Source: Desulfobotulus mexicanus (GTDB taxonomy: Bacteria > Desulfobacterota > Desulfobacteria > Desulfobacterales > ASO4-4). Taken from it: DNA of 64,000 nucleotides. The notes beneath the pieces are model-generated. The model saw nothing but the letters and a program-made list of their open reading frames with translations. It searched no databases and was not told where the DNA came from. How positions within the stretch are numbered: the first letter of the stretch is position 1; each line of letters begins with the position of its first letter. Made by a program: the position numbers and the translations under genes. Below, piece after piece: positions 56,122-64,000 of the stretch. The stretch spans positions 35,521-99,520 of the forward strand of contig NZ_VDMB01000006.1 of the NCBI RefSeq assembly GCF_006175995.1, written 5' to 3'.

Positions 56122-56613
56122 TCAAAACTGAAAGGTTGTCTGCAGCATCACCACAGCCCGCCCGCTCTCAGCCCGGCTGGTAATGCGGTACATGGCCGCA
56201 TCAAAGATTTCCGGAGCAAAGGCCATGGAATCACTGCTTGTGCTTCCAGTACTGATTTCAGTTATAAACTCAATGACATACCTTGCTCCGCTGTCTGCTT
56301 CAGCCGAATCTTCGTCACCCACCCACCACGCCGCAGGCGGAGCGAGGGTAGCATGACCTGCGATATAAACACCTTCGGTACCAAAATCTGGCAGGAGACC
56401 GCTTAAAAAAATATCCTCCGCCTCCCTTAGGCCCGCCTCGGCCATCTGAAAGGCAATATCCCTTTGTTCCATATTACCTGCCATACGCTCCTGCAGAGTG
56501 GAAGACTGCATGGCTGATATGCCAATGAGGGTGAGAACAACCAGAAGAACCAGGGCTGTAATGAGAATCATGCCTTCTTCATTTTCTGTGACAGACTGAA
56601 TCTGTTTTTTCAT
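56122..56613 (-). CDS. PilX-like minor pilin
   Basis: A 163-residue protein from ATG 56613 (AAGGAT 8 bases upstream; ATG 56622 is also in frame). EEGMILITALVLLVVLTLIGISAMQSS is the PilX N-terminal helix; position 5 of the mature form is Thr, not Glu, as in GspK/PilX-type tip subunits. QERMAGNMEQRDIAFQMAEAGLREAE follows, the PilX N-terminal domain signature. It is 7 bases after pilW. Confidence 0.88.
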   Translation of the reverse strand: MKKQIQSVTENEEGMILITALVLLVVLTLIGISAMQSSTLQERMAGNMEQRDIAFQMAEAGLREAEDIFLSGLLPDFGTEGVYIAGHATLAPPAAWWVGDEDSAEADSGARYVIEFITEISTGSTSSDSMAFAPEIFDAAMYRITSRAESGRAVVMLQTTFQF

Positions 56614-56628
56614 AGGATTCATCCTTGG

Positions 56629-57804
56629 CTATCGGATACGGTTACGCAGACCAACGGTTCCGGAAAAAACCATACGCATACGCCTGTCCCCCGGAGCAGT
56701 AAAATCCGTAGTACCATCTCCGGAAACATCGTACTCAGCGGTATCAACAGGCGCTGTAGGGTCACGGCTTTCCGGGGTGCGGAGAAGAAGGCCGATGCGG
56801 ACACTGAGTACATTCTCCCAATTATTTACCGTTGAACTAATTTCTATTTCATCGGCATCCGCATATCGATTAACCATGCCATCACCCGTTGTATCCTCAC
56901 CGTATCTCACCTGAAAGTTTTCAACTCCAGAAATAATTGCCTGAGCCTGAGTACTTCCTGGTCTGGATTGCGTAAAAAGGGTGGGTTCGCTAGTTACAGG
57001 GTCTTCACCTACATAATAAATAGCTGTGTGATATAAAAAAACCTCTGCGGGAAGACCATTATCAACGATATTTCTAAGGGCTGAAAATTTATCTTTGTCA
57101 TTTCTAGGTTGATTCCCTCCACTATTATAAACAATTGTACCAGCATTATCATTGTGGCGGTGAATTTTTAAAACCGCCGCTGCACTGCAATCACTTATGA
57201 AAATAATTGAATCATTTTCCAACTGAAAACCTAAATTGTCTGAGGTTAAATGAAATGTTGGAGAACCTTTACTGCTGTCATCCGGATCAGGATCACTAGC
57301 ACTGTTACCACTGGAATGTGGCTTAATTTCCATACTTGGCAAATCTGAACGCACGCCTCTGATGACTAAAATGTCACTACCATGCAAAGGCTCCGGATTT
57401 AACCCCATACCGTTCAATCCAGAAGTTGTTGGATCTATATCGCTGTTAGCATTATCCTTCCATTTATTATTATCGGCTTCTAATCCATAAATCGCACTAC
57501 CTGTAAAGTTTACAGTAAAATTATCTGGATTCTGCAAAACATTTACTACAGAGTTTACATCCTGCAGACAGCCAAGATAACCTGCTCCCCGTATTTCTGT
57601 ACGCAGAAAGTTCATGGCCATGCGACCGTCTTCCTGCAGTCTTGCCAGCTCTTCATTCAGGGAGTAGGATCGGGTGGTACCCACAAAAACCTGATAGATG
57701 CCCGTACCAAGAACAAGGGAAAGGGCAAGCACGATAAGAAGCTCCACAAGGGTAATGCCCTCATTGGACCCATACATTCTCTCTACACGCCTTAAATATT
57801 TCAT
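56629..57804 (-). CDS. PilW-like minor pilin
   Basis: A 391-residue minor pilin with the cleavage site and helix NEGITLVELLIVLALSLVLGTGIYQVF (Glu5 present) and LQEDGRMAMNFLRTEIRGAGYLGC, the PilW/GspJ signature with its Cys. The large C-terminal part is beta-rich and contains a short SDPDPDD stretch. It lies in an operon between pilV and pilX. Confidence 0.9.
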   Translation of the reverse strand: MKYLRRVERMYGSNEGITLVELLIVLALSLVLGTGIYQVFVGTTRSYSLNEELARLQEDGRMAMNFLRTEIRGAGYLGCLQDVNSVVNVLQNPDNFTVNFTGSAIYGLEADNNKWKDNANSDIDPTTSGLNGMGLNPEPLHGSDILVIRGVRSDLPSMEIKPHSSGNSASDPDPDDSSKGSPTFHLTSDNLGFQLENDSIIFISDCSAAAVLKIHRHNDNAGTIVYNSGGNQPRNDKDKFSALRNIVDNGLPAEVFLYHTAIYYVGEDPVTSEPTLFTQSRPGSTQAQAIISGVENFQVRYGEDTTGDGMVNRYADADEIEISSTVNNWENVLSVRIGLLLRTPESRDPTAPVDTAEYDVSGDGTTDFTAPGDRRMRMVFSGTVGLRNRIR

Positions 57805-57884
57805 TTTTTTATTCCTATATTTTAGAGCAATCTTTCTTCAGCCTAGGAACAAATGCCACAAAAAATAGGCTGGCAAAATCCACA

Positions 57885-58391
57885 TTATGGTCGTGTAGAG
57901 ATACTTATCTGCCTACTGATACTCCCATCAACGACTGTCCAATACTCATCATCCGACTCTCCATCCTCACCCCTCACAGACTCCCGCCACTGCACCACAA
58001 CGGTGACAACACCCGTTGCGGCATCCACTGCAACGGAACCGTCTCCACCGGGCAGGCTCAGGGCCAGACCCCGCCGCCATTCCGTCAAATCAGTTCCTGC
58101 CATCCCACCAACCGCAGGAGTCGCCCCAATGGCAATCACATAGTCTCCAAGATTGTTTCTGTTCGCCCGGATCCTGTCTAAAATATCCTCTGCCTGCTGC
58201 ACTGCTCTGGAGCGCAAAAGGGCGTTATGGTTATCCTTTAAGGCCATATTCTGCAAAACAGCAAGACCCAGAAGACCAATGGACAAAATCACAAGAACCA
58301 GCAGAACCTCCATCAGGGTAAAACCCGATGAAGATTGAGGAGCAGGCTCCTCCATCTGTCTTGTTTTCTTTTGGTATATTTCCAAAGCCAT
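57885..58391 (-). CDS. PilV-like minor pilin
   Basis: A 168-residue minor pilin. SSSGFTLMEVLLVLVILSIGLLGLAVLQ has the cleavage site and Glu5, followed by RSRAVQQAEDILDRIRANRNNL, the PilV/GspI pattern. The leader before the Gly is long at about 23 residues. It is the first gene of the first minor-pilin operon. Confidence 0.9.
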   Translation of the reverse strand: MALEIYQKKTRQMEEPAPQSSSGFTLMEVLLVLVILSIGLLGLAVLQNMALKDNHNALLRSRAVQQAEDILDRIRANRNNLGDYVIAIGATPAVGGMAGTDLTEWRRGLALSLPGGDGSVAVDAATGVVTVVVQWRESVRGEDGESDDEYWTVVDGSISRQISISTRP

Positions 58392-58624
58392 GAAAGCTCC
58401 CTCTTATTTCCAAATAATTAAATCAAGCCAATATGCCTGCCAAAATCCGCCGCATCTTTCTTGATTTTTATACTACAATACACAAAACACCGTTTACAAG
58501 AACCAAAAACAAAAGCTGCTGAAAAGCCCTGAAAAAAGAGTAGCAAGGATTACACCACCGCATAAGAAAAATGAAAATCCGCCCATGGCAAGGCTTTCAT
58601 CCTTCCCTCTTTTCATAGCCTTTC

Positions 58625-58680
58625 TAAAAAAAACAAAAACCCCGACATTAATTGTCTTTTTCGGACAAATAACGTCAGGG
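58625..58680 (-). terminator. Terminator of the second pilY1 locus (in gene-free 58392-58793)
   Basis: On the minus strand CCCTGACGTTATTTGTC (58680-58664) pairs with GACAATTAATGTCGGGG (58656-58640), and a T-rich tract follows. It lies about 115 bases after the second pilY1 stop. A 78-codon frame across it (58494-58730) is therefore unlikely to be a gene. The rest of 58392-58624 should contain the pilV promoter, which I could not identify. Confidence 0.8.
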
Positions 58681-58793
58681 TTGAGTTTGCCATTGGCACA
58701 ACAGCCCCCATTCAAACAAGTTATGGGCAAGGATCAGCCCAAAGGGAGGTGGGGACAAAGCTTATTACTATTTCAGGTAATCACCTGAACCGG

Positions 58794-61700
58794 CTACCGA
58801 AGCCGCCAGTAGAAAAGCCCGTCTCCTTCTTTAATAACTGTTTTGGCTTCGGGTAATTCATTATCGGATGTGGGATAAACAATCACATCCACATCTTCAC
58901 CGGATACCACTGCCGGAGTAAACATCATCCCCTCCACACGGGTTCTGGATACAACATAAGCCTCATCTCCTGCCACCAGCCCGTCATTATGCTCCCACTC
59001 ACCTTCTTTGTTTTTTCTTGCCCCTTCAAGTTTTCCATCTCCATCCACATCAAAAACAACCTTTACGGCACGACCACTGCAACTTTGAAGAGCATTGAGC
59101 CATGAATATCCTCCGGAGTCACAGGAAGAAACACTGCCTTCCGGCACAAAGGAGCTGGCAAACACATGGGAGCCATGAATCACAGCATCCTGCACCATAC
59201 GCTCTCCCATGTCGGGCAAATCAAAAAACCAGCCCACGGGACTGTTTTCTTTCAACTCCAGAGGCACAATTAATTTATCATTACTATCCTTTTTAAAAGC
59301 ATAGCTTTGCTTATGATCCGTATGGGATTCCGCAAAAACATTATTTCCAGGCCCAGTCGCACCATGAATTTCCCCATCCCGATGGGAGTGGGAGCTGACA
59401 CGAACCCGCTGCTCCACCAAATGGAAGGTGCTTCCATCCAGCCCAAACAATATAACCCCGTCCTCATTTTTTACATCCGATCTCTTCAATTCACCCAACC
59501 AGCCACTTGCTCTATTTGAGGCACTTCCTCGATTCAAGCCATGATCCCAGACTCCATAAAGGGTCTGCTGGTCAAAATCCGAAATATCCGACTCATGCAG
59601 ATACTTCCCCGTTCCCCAGACCACCATATATCCGACACCTGAACAGTGGCGTGCTATGCCCGGTTTTGTTGTTACAGGCTGCGCATGGGTGAGATTGCTT
59701 CCATCCCCACTCCAGGAACCTCCCCTGCCGGTAAAAAGGGGTTTTGATTCTGTCCCGCTTTTAAAATATACGTCCCAAAGATCTTTTCTGCCTGAAGATA
59801 TATCAAACTTCCACAAATTTCCCTTTAAGTCTCCGGCATAAACCCAGTCCGCAGTTCCATTGTTATCCATATCCACAACAGCAGGTGTGGAAAGACCATT
59901 GCCACCGCTGGCACCGGTTTTTATTTTTCGAATTTTTTCACCGGTGAGGGCATTGACAATGATCAACACGGCCTCGCCTGATGTGGCATTATACCCATTA
60001 CCAAAAATGGCAATCCAGGGATGATCTGTAAGATTGGACTTCACAATGGCGGCGGAACTGAAGGAATAGCCCATGTCATTATCGGGCCTGTCCTCCTTTG
60101 CCGGAAACTCCCAGGGAGAGAGCTTATCCACAAGGTCATTCTCTGTACTGCCCCTTTTTACTTCCCAACTCCCCTTTGAATCACGAAGTGTCAGGCCATA
60201 ATAGCCCTTGCCCCCCTTACGAAGTCCTCCCACAAGAACATCCTTCAAACCTCCATCATCCACAAGGGTTCGTATGCTGATGGGGCCATCCACAAAATAT
60301 CTGTGATTATCCATATAATCGGGCCGCATCAGCTCCCATAAATTTGAATGCACAAAGGAAGGAATATAGCCAAATACCTCATCCCCGGTACTGGCATCAA
60401 AGGCATGGAGCATGCCGCCATTGGAGCCGGCATAGACAAGCCCCCTGTGATAAACCGGCGCAGAATGCACAAAATCACCCGTCATGTAATGTTCTTCCTG
60501 TGCACCTTCATGCCCTGCTTTCCGTTGACGGAAACCTGCCTTATCTTCTCCCCGCACATAGGAAACAATATCTGCCGCCGTTGGCGCAGGAGACAAATGC
60601 ATATCCGATACAAGGTCATTTTTTAGGTCATCGGGCAAAGTTCGTGGCCAAAATGAAAAAGAAGCACTGCCTGAACGGGTAATCAGGCTTCTCCTGTCTG
60701 TTCCCATCTTATTAAGCTGTGCCGCAGCACTCCATTTTTTATCCCCTATCTGGACCCTAGCATTAACCATCCGGAGACTTCTTGCACTCAGATCTCCCAG
60801 CCAGTTTTTAGGATAGTATTCTGTCTGATAGATATTCGTCCCTTCCCTGAGTCGATAACCGTTCACAGCAAGGGATGCACCGGTGGCCTGTGTGCGCTTA
60901 ATGATGTCTTCAATAATTTCCCGCAGGGCAAAAATCATGGTGGCAGGCGTTGCAGCATTCAGATACAACCCCTTTCCCTGAACTGTGGCATGGAAGAGAT
61001 CGTCCATCTTTTCTTTATCACCCCAGGAAGCTTCAGAACCAGACGGCCAGTTGGGGGGCGTATCGGATTCCCAGTGACGGTAGCTGTCCGGATCAATATT
61101 CCCTGCATTGCCGAAAGCCATGGCGTAGGTCACCATGTGCTGCTTTCTGTTGTCATCATACATATTGACAGGAACAAGATCCGAAAGGTCTGGCCCGAGA
61201 TCCGTTTCATAGAAATACTTTGCTATTTCACCAAGATTTTTACCATAGACAGGGGAATCCGTAGCGGTCCAGAGTCCGTCCGTTGTCATAATCACAAAAG
61301 CCTGCTGACACCCCCCTCCCTTTTCTTCACTTTCATAGGCTCTGGGACAGTTGGGAGTACTGAGATCCCTGTCTGAAGGATTTTTATCCGCATGATAATA
61401 AAGCCCGATGGTCTCCAGACCTGAACGAAGGGGCTTGTTCAGGCTCATTTCCACCTTAATCTTATACAGCAGGTTTAGCAGGGTTTCCGTATTATCCTCT
61501 TTACTGGAATCCACATCTCTACGCACAAGCCTGATGGCATCAGCACTGGTGGGCCTGGTAGCTAACCAAGACCCTCTTTTAACTTCCACAACCACTTCCT
61601 TATCATCATGGACATTGTCCACAGTGATGGTGGTGAGAAGGTTCCAGCGATTGGGAGGCCCGATGTTATCACCATCTCTACGAGATATTTTGCGGGAGCC

Positions 61701-63542
61701 GTTCTGGTTTACGACTCTTTTACTTCCCCAGCTTATCGTACCCTCTTTCTGAGACCGGACACCAACCCTGTACTCTGCCCTGTTATCCCGGATGCCCGGA
61801 ATAATACTCAAAAAATCATACTGGCTCCAGCGCACATACACATCATACTGGGCAGGGACAGGTACATCCGCATGCCACCTTGCAGTGGCATCACCAATCG
61901 TGCTTGTATAGCGGGAATTTGAGTTATAATCCACGGCCGCATTGGAATCCGTCCATAGCCTGCCAGATTCCTCATATTGACCGGCACCATCCCTGTCATC
62001 CACAATAATGGTGGAAGCATCGCCTTTATTATTCACCCTCAAAAGATGCTGGGTCACATCTTTATGGATTGTATGATAACCGATATTCACATTATTCAGA
62101 TCGTGGATGCTGTTGGAGATTGCAGCCTTGGTAGCCAAAAGCTTGGTACGGTAATATTGAAACCAGTTAGTGAAATTCTGCAGATCCGACTCGGGCGTTA
62201 TATAATTGGCATTTTCGCCATCATCCGTAGCCCCCTCATCGGTATAGCCGAGATCATAAAGCCTGCGCAAACCATCAGGCAATGCAGATGGCTCCATGGC
62301 TTTCAAAGATCCCGTCTCAAGCCGCCTGTCACGAACTCTTGCCCCTCCGGGAAGTTCATAAATCTGGCGGTACAGCTCTTCTCCTCCACCAAAATCACCC
62401 CATGCAAAATTAACAAGAAAGAGCCTTTCCCCTTCATCTACACGGGTGTTTCCGTTTACATCATCAAAAACAACATAATGGGCGTTAGAAATGGAAATAC
62501 GGCTGTCTTGATTCTTCTTTTTGACCTCAACATGATCGGCCACAATCCATGAGTTGCCACCGGGATGGGAGAGTTCCACATAAAGATCAGGCCCATGGGA
62601 AGAGATTTCAGGAATAGTTACGGTAAATTTCTTTGACCGCCGATTCTGCTCTACCGCAATGCCTTCAACAGGATCTTCACCCTGCCCGACCTCTTTGTTC
62701 TTCAAACTATTTTTTGCATGATCCAGTATCCTTACCCTGACATTGCCCTTGGATACATAGCTACCATCCACACGGGGAAACCTTGGCCAAAAAACCTTAA
62801 TCTCATATTCACCGGTTTCTCTTAACTCAAAAGGGTAGATTATTTTTGCACTTGTATCGTTGGAGGCATGATAGGCACCGTTAAAGATCAGATTTGTAAA
62901 ACCATCCCTGTCATCATACAGACCAGAACGACTCCAGGTACCAGATCTATCCGCCATATCATCATCAAGCTTCATATCATTGCCAATACTTCGGATTCTG
63001 ATATATTCTTCCTTCATGGAAACGCTTGCTGATCCGATTGGATTTAATTTAGGATTTAACAGATCCGCATCCTTTAAATCCGGATATTCCTTTGTGGCAA
63101 TCCATGGAAAATAATTGGCAAAGGGATTGTAGTACAGACGATTATATCCGTTACAGCGGGTTTCCCAATACCGTTTTGATTCATAAGCTCGCTTTCTCAG
63201 GTATCTTTTCCGGGAACTTTCCAACACATCATGCAAAGAATCAATATCCTCATCCACATTAAAAGTATCATTACCAAAAAGATAAGCGTAGCCCCATACA
63301 TTGAAAGGATCTGAGTCCCGATAAAAAAGACCACGCCGTCTTGTACCTTCCATCAGAATCTCAAAATTCATAGTCTGAGAATTGTCTATGAGAAACATAA
63401 TATTGGCAGGCGGCGGTTTGATAATATTCAAGATGGGCTGATCACTGATCTCCACAGCCCGGGCGGACCAGAAAATTCCGGATAAAATGAAAAGGGCAAA
63501 AACAGTGCAGGCCTTTTTCCACATCGTCTGTTTTACAGCCAT
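58794..63542 (-). CDS. PilY1-type pilus tip/adhesin protein (second, larger copy)
   Basis: A 1582-residue exported protein from ATG 63542 (GGGAG upstream). The signal peptide covers about 1-29. The MIDAS-like site is DNSQT at 53-57, with Thr in place of the second Ser. Two inserted beta-domain stretches with similar DHAK/WVADHVEVKKK and TARWHADVPVPAQYDVYVRW patterns (about 190-320 and 520-680) look like carbohydrate-binding-type jelly rolls and are absent from the first copy. The C-terminal propeller has GLVYAGSNGGMLHAFDASTGDEVFGYIPS. Calcium-type loops DVNGNTRVDEGE, DMDNNGTADW and DVDGDGKLEG are present. It belongs to a second locus. Confidence 0.9.
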   Translation of the reverse strand: MAVKQTMWKKACTVFALFILSGIFWSARAVEISDQPILNIIKPPPANIMFLIDNSQTMNFEILMEGTRRRGLFYRDSDPFNVWGYAYLFGNDTFNVDEDIDSLHDVLESSRKRYLRKRAYESKRYWETRCNGYNRLYYNPFANYFPWIATKEYPDLKDADLLNPKLNPIGSASVSMKEEYIRIRSIGNDMKLDDDMADRSGTWSRSGLYDDRDGFTNLIFNGAYHASNDTSAKIIYPFELRETGEYEIKVFWPRFPRVDGSYVSKGNVRVRILDHAKNSLKNKEVGQGEDPVEGIAVEQNRRSKKFTVTIPEISSHGPDLYVELSHPGGNSWIVADHVEVKKKNQDSRISISNAHYVVFDDVNGNTRVDEGERLFLVNFAWGDFGGGEELYRQIYELPGGARVRDRRLETGSLKAMEPSALPDGLRRLYDLGYTDEGATDDGENANYITPESDLQNFTNWFQYYRTKLLATKAAISNSIHDLNNVNIGYHTIHKDVTQHLLRVNNKGDASTIIVDDRDGAGQYEESGRLWTDSNAAVDYNSNSRYTSTIGDATARWHADVPVPAQYDVYVRWSQYDFLSIIPGIRDNRAEYRVGVRSQKEGTISWGSKRVVNQNGSRKISRRDGDNIGPPNRWNLLTTITVDNVHDDKEVVVEVKRGSWLATRPTSADAIRLVRRDVDSSKEDNTETLLNLLYKIKVEMSLNKPLRSGLETIGLYYHADKNPSDRDLSTPNCPRAYESEEKGGGCQQAFVIMTTDGLWTATDSPVYGKNLGEIAKYFYETDLGPDLSDLVPVNMYDDNRKQHMVTYAMAFGNAGNIDPDSYRHWESDTPPNWPSGSEASWGDKEKMDDLFHATVQGKGLYLNAATPATMIFALREIIEDIIKRTQATGASLAVNGYRLREGTNIYQTEYYPKNWLGDLSARSLRMVNARVQIGDKKWSAAAQLNKMGTDRRSLITRSGSASFSFWPRTLPDDLKNDLVSDMHLSPAPTAADIVSYVRGEDKAGFRQRKAGHEGAQEEHYMTGDFVHSAPVYHRGLVYAGSNGGMLHAFDASTGDEVFGYIPSFVHSNLWELMRPDYMDNHRYFVDGPISIRTLVDDGGLKDVLVGGLRKGGKGYYGLTLRDSKGSWEVKRGSTENDLVDKLSPWEFPAKEDRPDNDMGYSFSSAAIVKSNLTDHPWIAIFGNGYNATSGEAVLIIVNALTGEKIRKIKTGASGGNGLSTPAVVDMDNNGTADWVYAGDLKGNLWKFDISSGRKDLWDVYFKSGTESKPLFTGRGGSWSGDGSNLTHAQPVTTKPGIARHCSGVGYMVVWGTGKYLHESDISDFDQQTLYGVWDHGLNRGSASNRASGWLGELKRSDVKNEDGVILFGLDGSTFHLVEQRVRVSSHSHRDGEIHGATGPGNNVFAESHTDHKQSYAFKKDSNDKLIVPLELKENSPVGWFFDLPDMGERMVQDAVIHGSHVFASSFVPEGSVSSCDSGGYSWLNALQSCSGRAVKVVFDVDGDGKLEGARKNKEGEWEHNDGLVAGDEAYVVSRTRVEGMMFTPAVVSGEDVDVIVYPTSDNELPEAKTVIKEGDGLFYWRLR

Positions 63543-63628
63543 AGGACTTCTCCCGATAAACAATTCAAATTTTATCAAAAATTACCTGCCATAAGGAGGC
63601 AGATTCCGAATTAAAATCAAAAGTTTTT

Positions 63629-64000
63629 CTACTGCTTTCTGCGAAGGCCGGTTTCCAGAAAACGGACATTACCTCTGCCATCGTCATATTCAGAAAAAAC
63701 AATATATTCATGGAGAACTGCGCCACCAATATCCTGAGAACCCACTCCGGAGGGCCCAAGATCCACCACCAGCACCCTGCCGCTGCCATCACCAAGAAAG
63801 GGCAGGGAGACAGAATCATCTGAAAAAAAAACTTCACCTGAATTTTTTTCAGGCCACTTGGCAACAAAGGAATTAAACTCTTTATCCGTAAGAGCATTAA
63901 AGCTTTTACCCGTGCCCAACTCCGCCAGATTGGCTGCCTCCGCCTCGGTCTGCAACCAGAGTTCACGCTGAGGACTCCCCCGAAGCAGATAATCGGGATC
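63629..64000 (-). CDS. C-terminal part of a protein upstream of the second pilY1 (runs off window)
   Basis: The minus-strand frame enters at the right edge with DPDYLLRGSPQREL and continues to a stop at 63629, giving 123 residues. It is beta-rich (FFSDDSVSLPFLGDGSGRVLVVDLGPSG) with no recognisable motif, like the C-terminal domain of a minor pilin such as PilX. It ends 86 bases before the second pilY1 and is probably in the same operon. The identity is not determinable without the N-terminus. Confidence 0.6.
   Translation of the reverse strand, partial: DPDYLLRGSPQRELWLQTEAEAANLAELGTGKSFNALTDKEFNSFVAKWPEKNSGEVFFSDDSVSLPFLGDGSGRVLVVDLGPSGVGSQDIGGAVLHEYIVFSEYDDGRGNVRFLETGLRRKQ

Noticed and set aside
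58494-58730. 78-codon minus-strand frame
   Set aside because: It spans a strong terminator hairpin of the second pilY1 gene and has no ribosome binding site or known features.
58720-58800. Resemblance to a c-di-GMP-I (GEMM) riboswitch on the plus strand (GGGGACAAAGC, CTACCGAAGCC)
   Set aside because: The conserved bases do not line up in order, and the 3' part is the end of the pilY1 coding region with no downstream plus-strand gene.
63565-63966. 133-codon minus-strand frame at the right edge
   Set aside because: It overlaps in another frame a better frame (63629-64000) that is open to the edge and has more protein-like composition.

Overview
The window looks like chromosomal DNA from a Gram-negative, motile, type IV piliated bacterium of the Desulfobacterota (former Deltaproteobacteria). 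That placement is inferred from gene content: an archaeal-type entry into the shikimate pathway, a complete Tol-Pal set, paired PilY1 proteins and a TIGR04211-type SH3 protein. No rRNA is present to confirm it. Most genes are housekeeping, with accessory traits at both ends.

Layout: (1) 0-4.6 kb, minus strand: the start of an IS630-type transposase at the edge, then an aromatic amino acid operon transcribed as ADTH synthase, 3-dehydroquinate synthase II, pheA, aroE. Upstream of it lie a probable promoter, a 31-codon leader peptide with a run of Phe/Tyr/Trp codons and a terminator hairpin, which together form a transcription attenuator. (2) 5.1-10 kb, plus strand: HU, HPr, PTS enzyme I, smpB, cheD and a GAF/HD-GYP c-di-GMP phosphodiesterase. 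(3) 10-18 kb: an orphan ParM-like actin, trmO, an SH3 envelope protein, an orphan ParA ATPase, two unknown exported proteins, an Epd-type dehydrogenase, and rplM-rpsI. (4) 18-23.3 kb: a CYTH protein and a tightly overlapping four-gene operon (YkuD/NTF2-like Csd6 type, bitopic membrane protein, M99 carboxypeptidase Csd4 type, bactofilin) that resembles the Helicobacter cell-shape system. (5) 23.4-30.5 kb: tolQ-tolR-tolA-tolB-pal-cpoB-ruvC-ruvA-ruvB. (6) 30.7-41.5 kb: groESL, FmdB, a HExxH protein, a tiny COX24-like protein, hflKC, DciA-like and TrmN6-like genes, tRNA-Ser, dnaX-ybaB-recR and a YkgJ-type protein. (7) 41.4-49.5 kb: murI, a USP-like / ClC channel / HTH-PTS-IIA operon, motAB, a degenerate HD-GYP protein and an HD nucleotidase-like protein. 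(8) 49.8-64 kb: a LysM protein and two minor-pilin/PilY1 loci, the second running off the right edge.

Themes: regulatory PTS parts occur without sugar permease subunits (EI and HPr at 5.7-7.7 kb, an HTH-fused EIIA at 45 kb). c-di-GMP and surface behaviour recur (active HD-GYP, degenerate HD-GYP beside motAB, PilY1 tip proteins). Envelope and shape functions are dense. The strongest new-looking signals are the aromatic leader peptide attenuator on an archaeal-type shikimate operon, the Csd-like shape operon, and an A8 tract in dnaX followed at once by a +1-frame stop that would give a gamma-sized product. A dispersed intergenic repeat occurs at three places. No CRISPR array, rRNA or prophage was seen.
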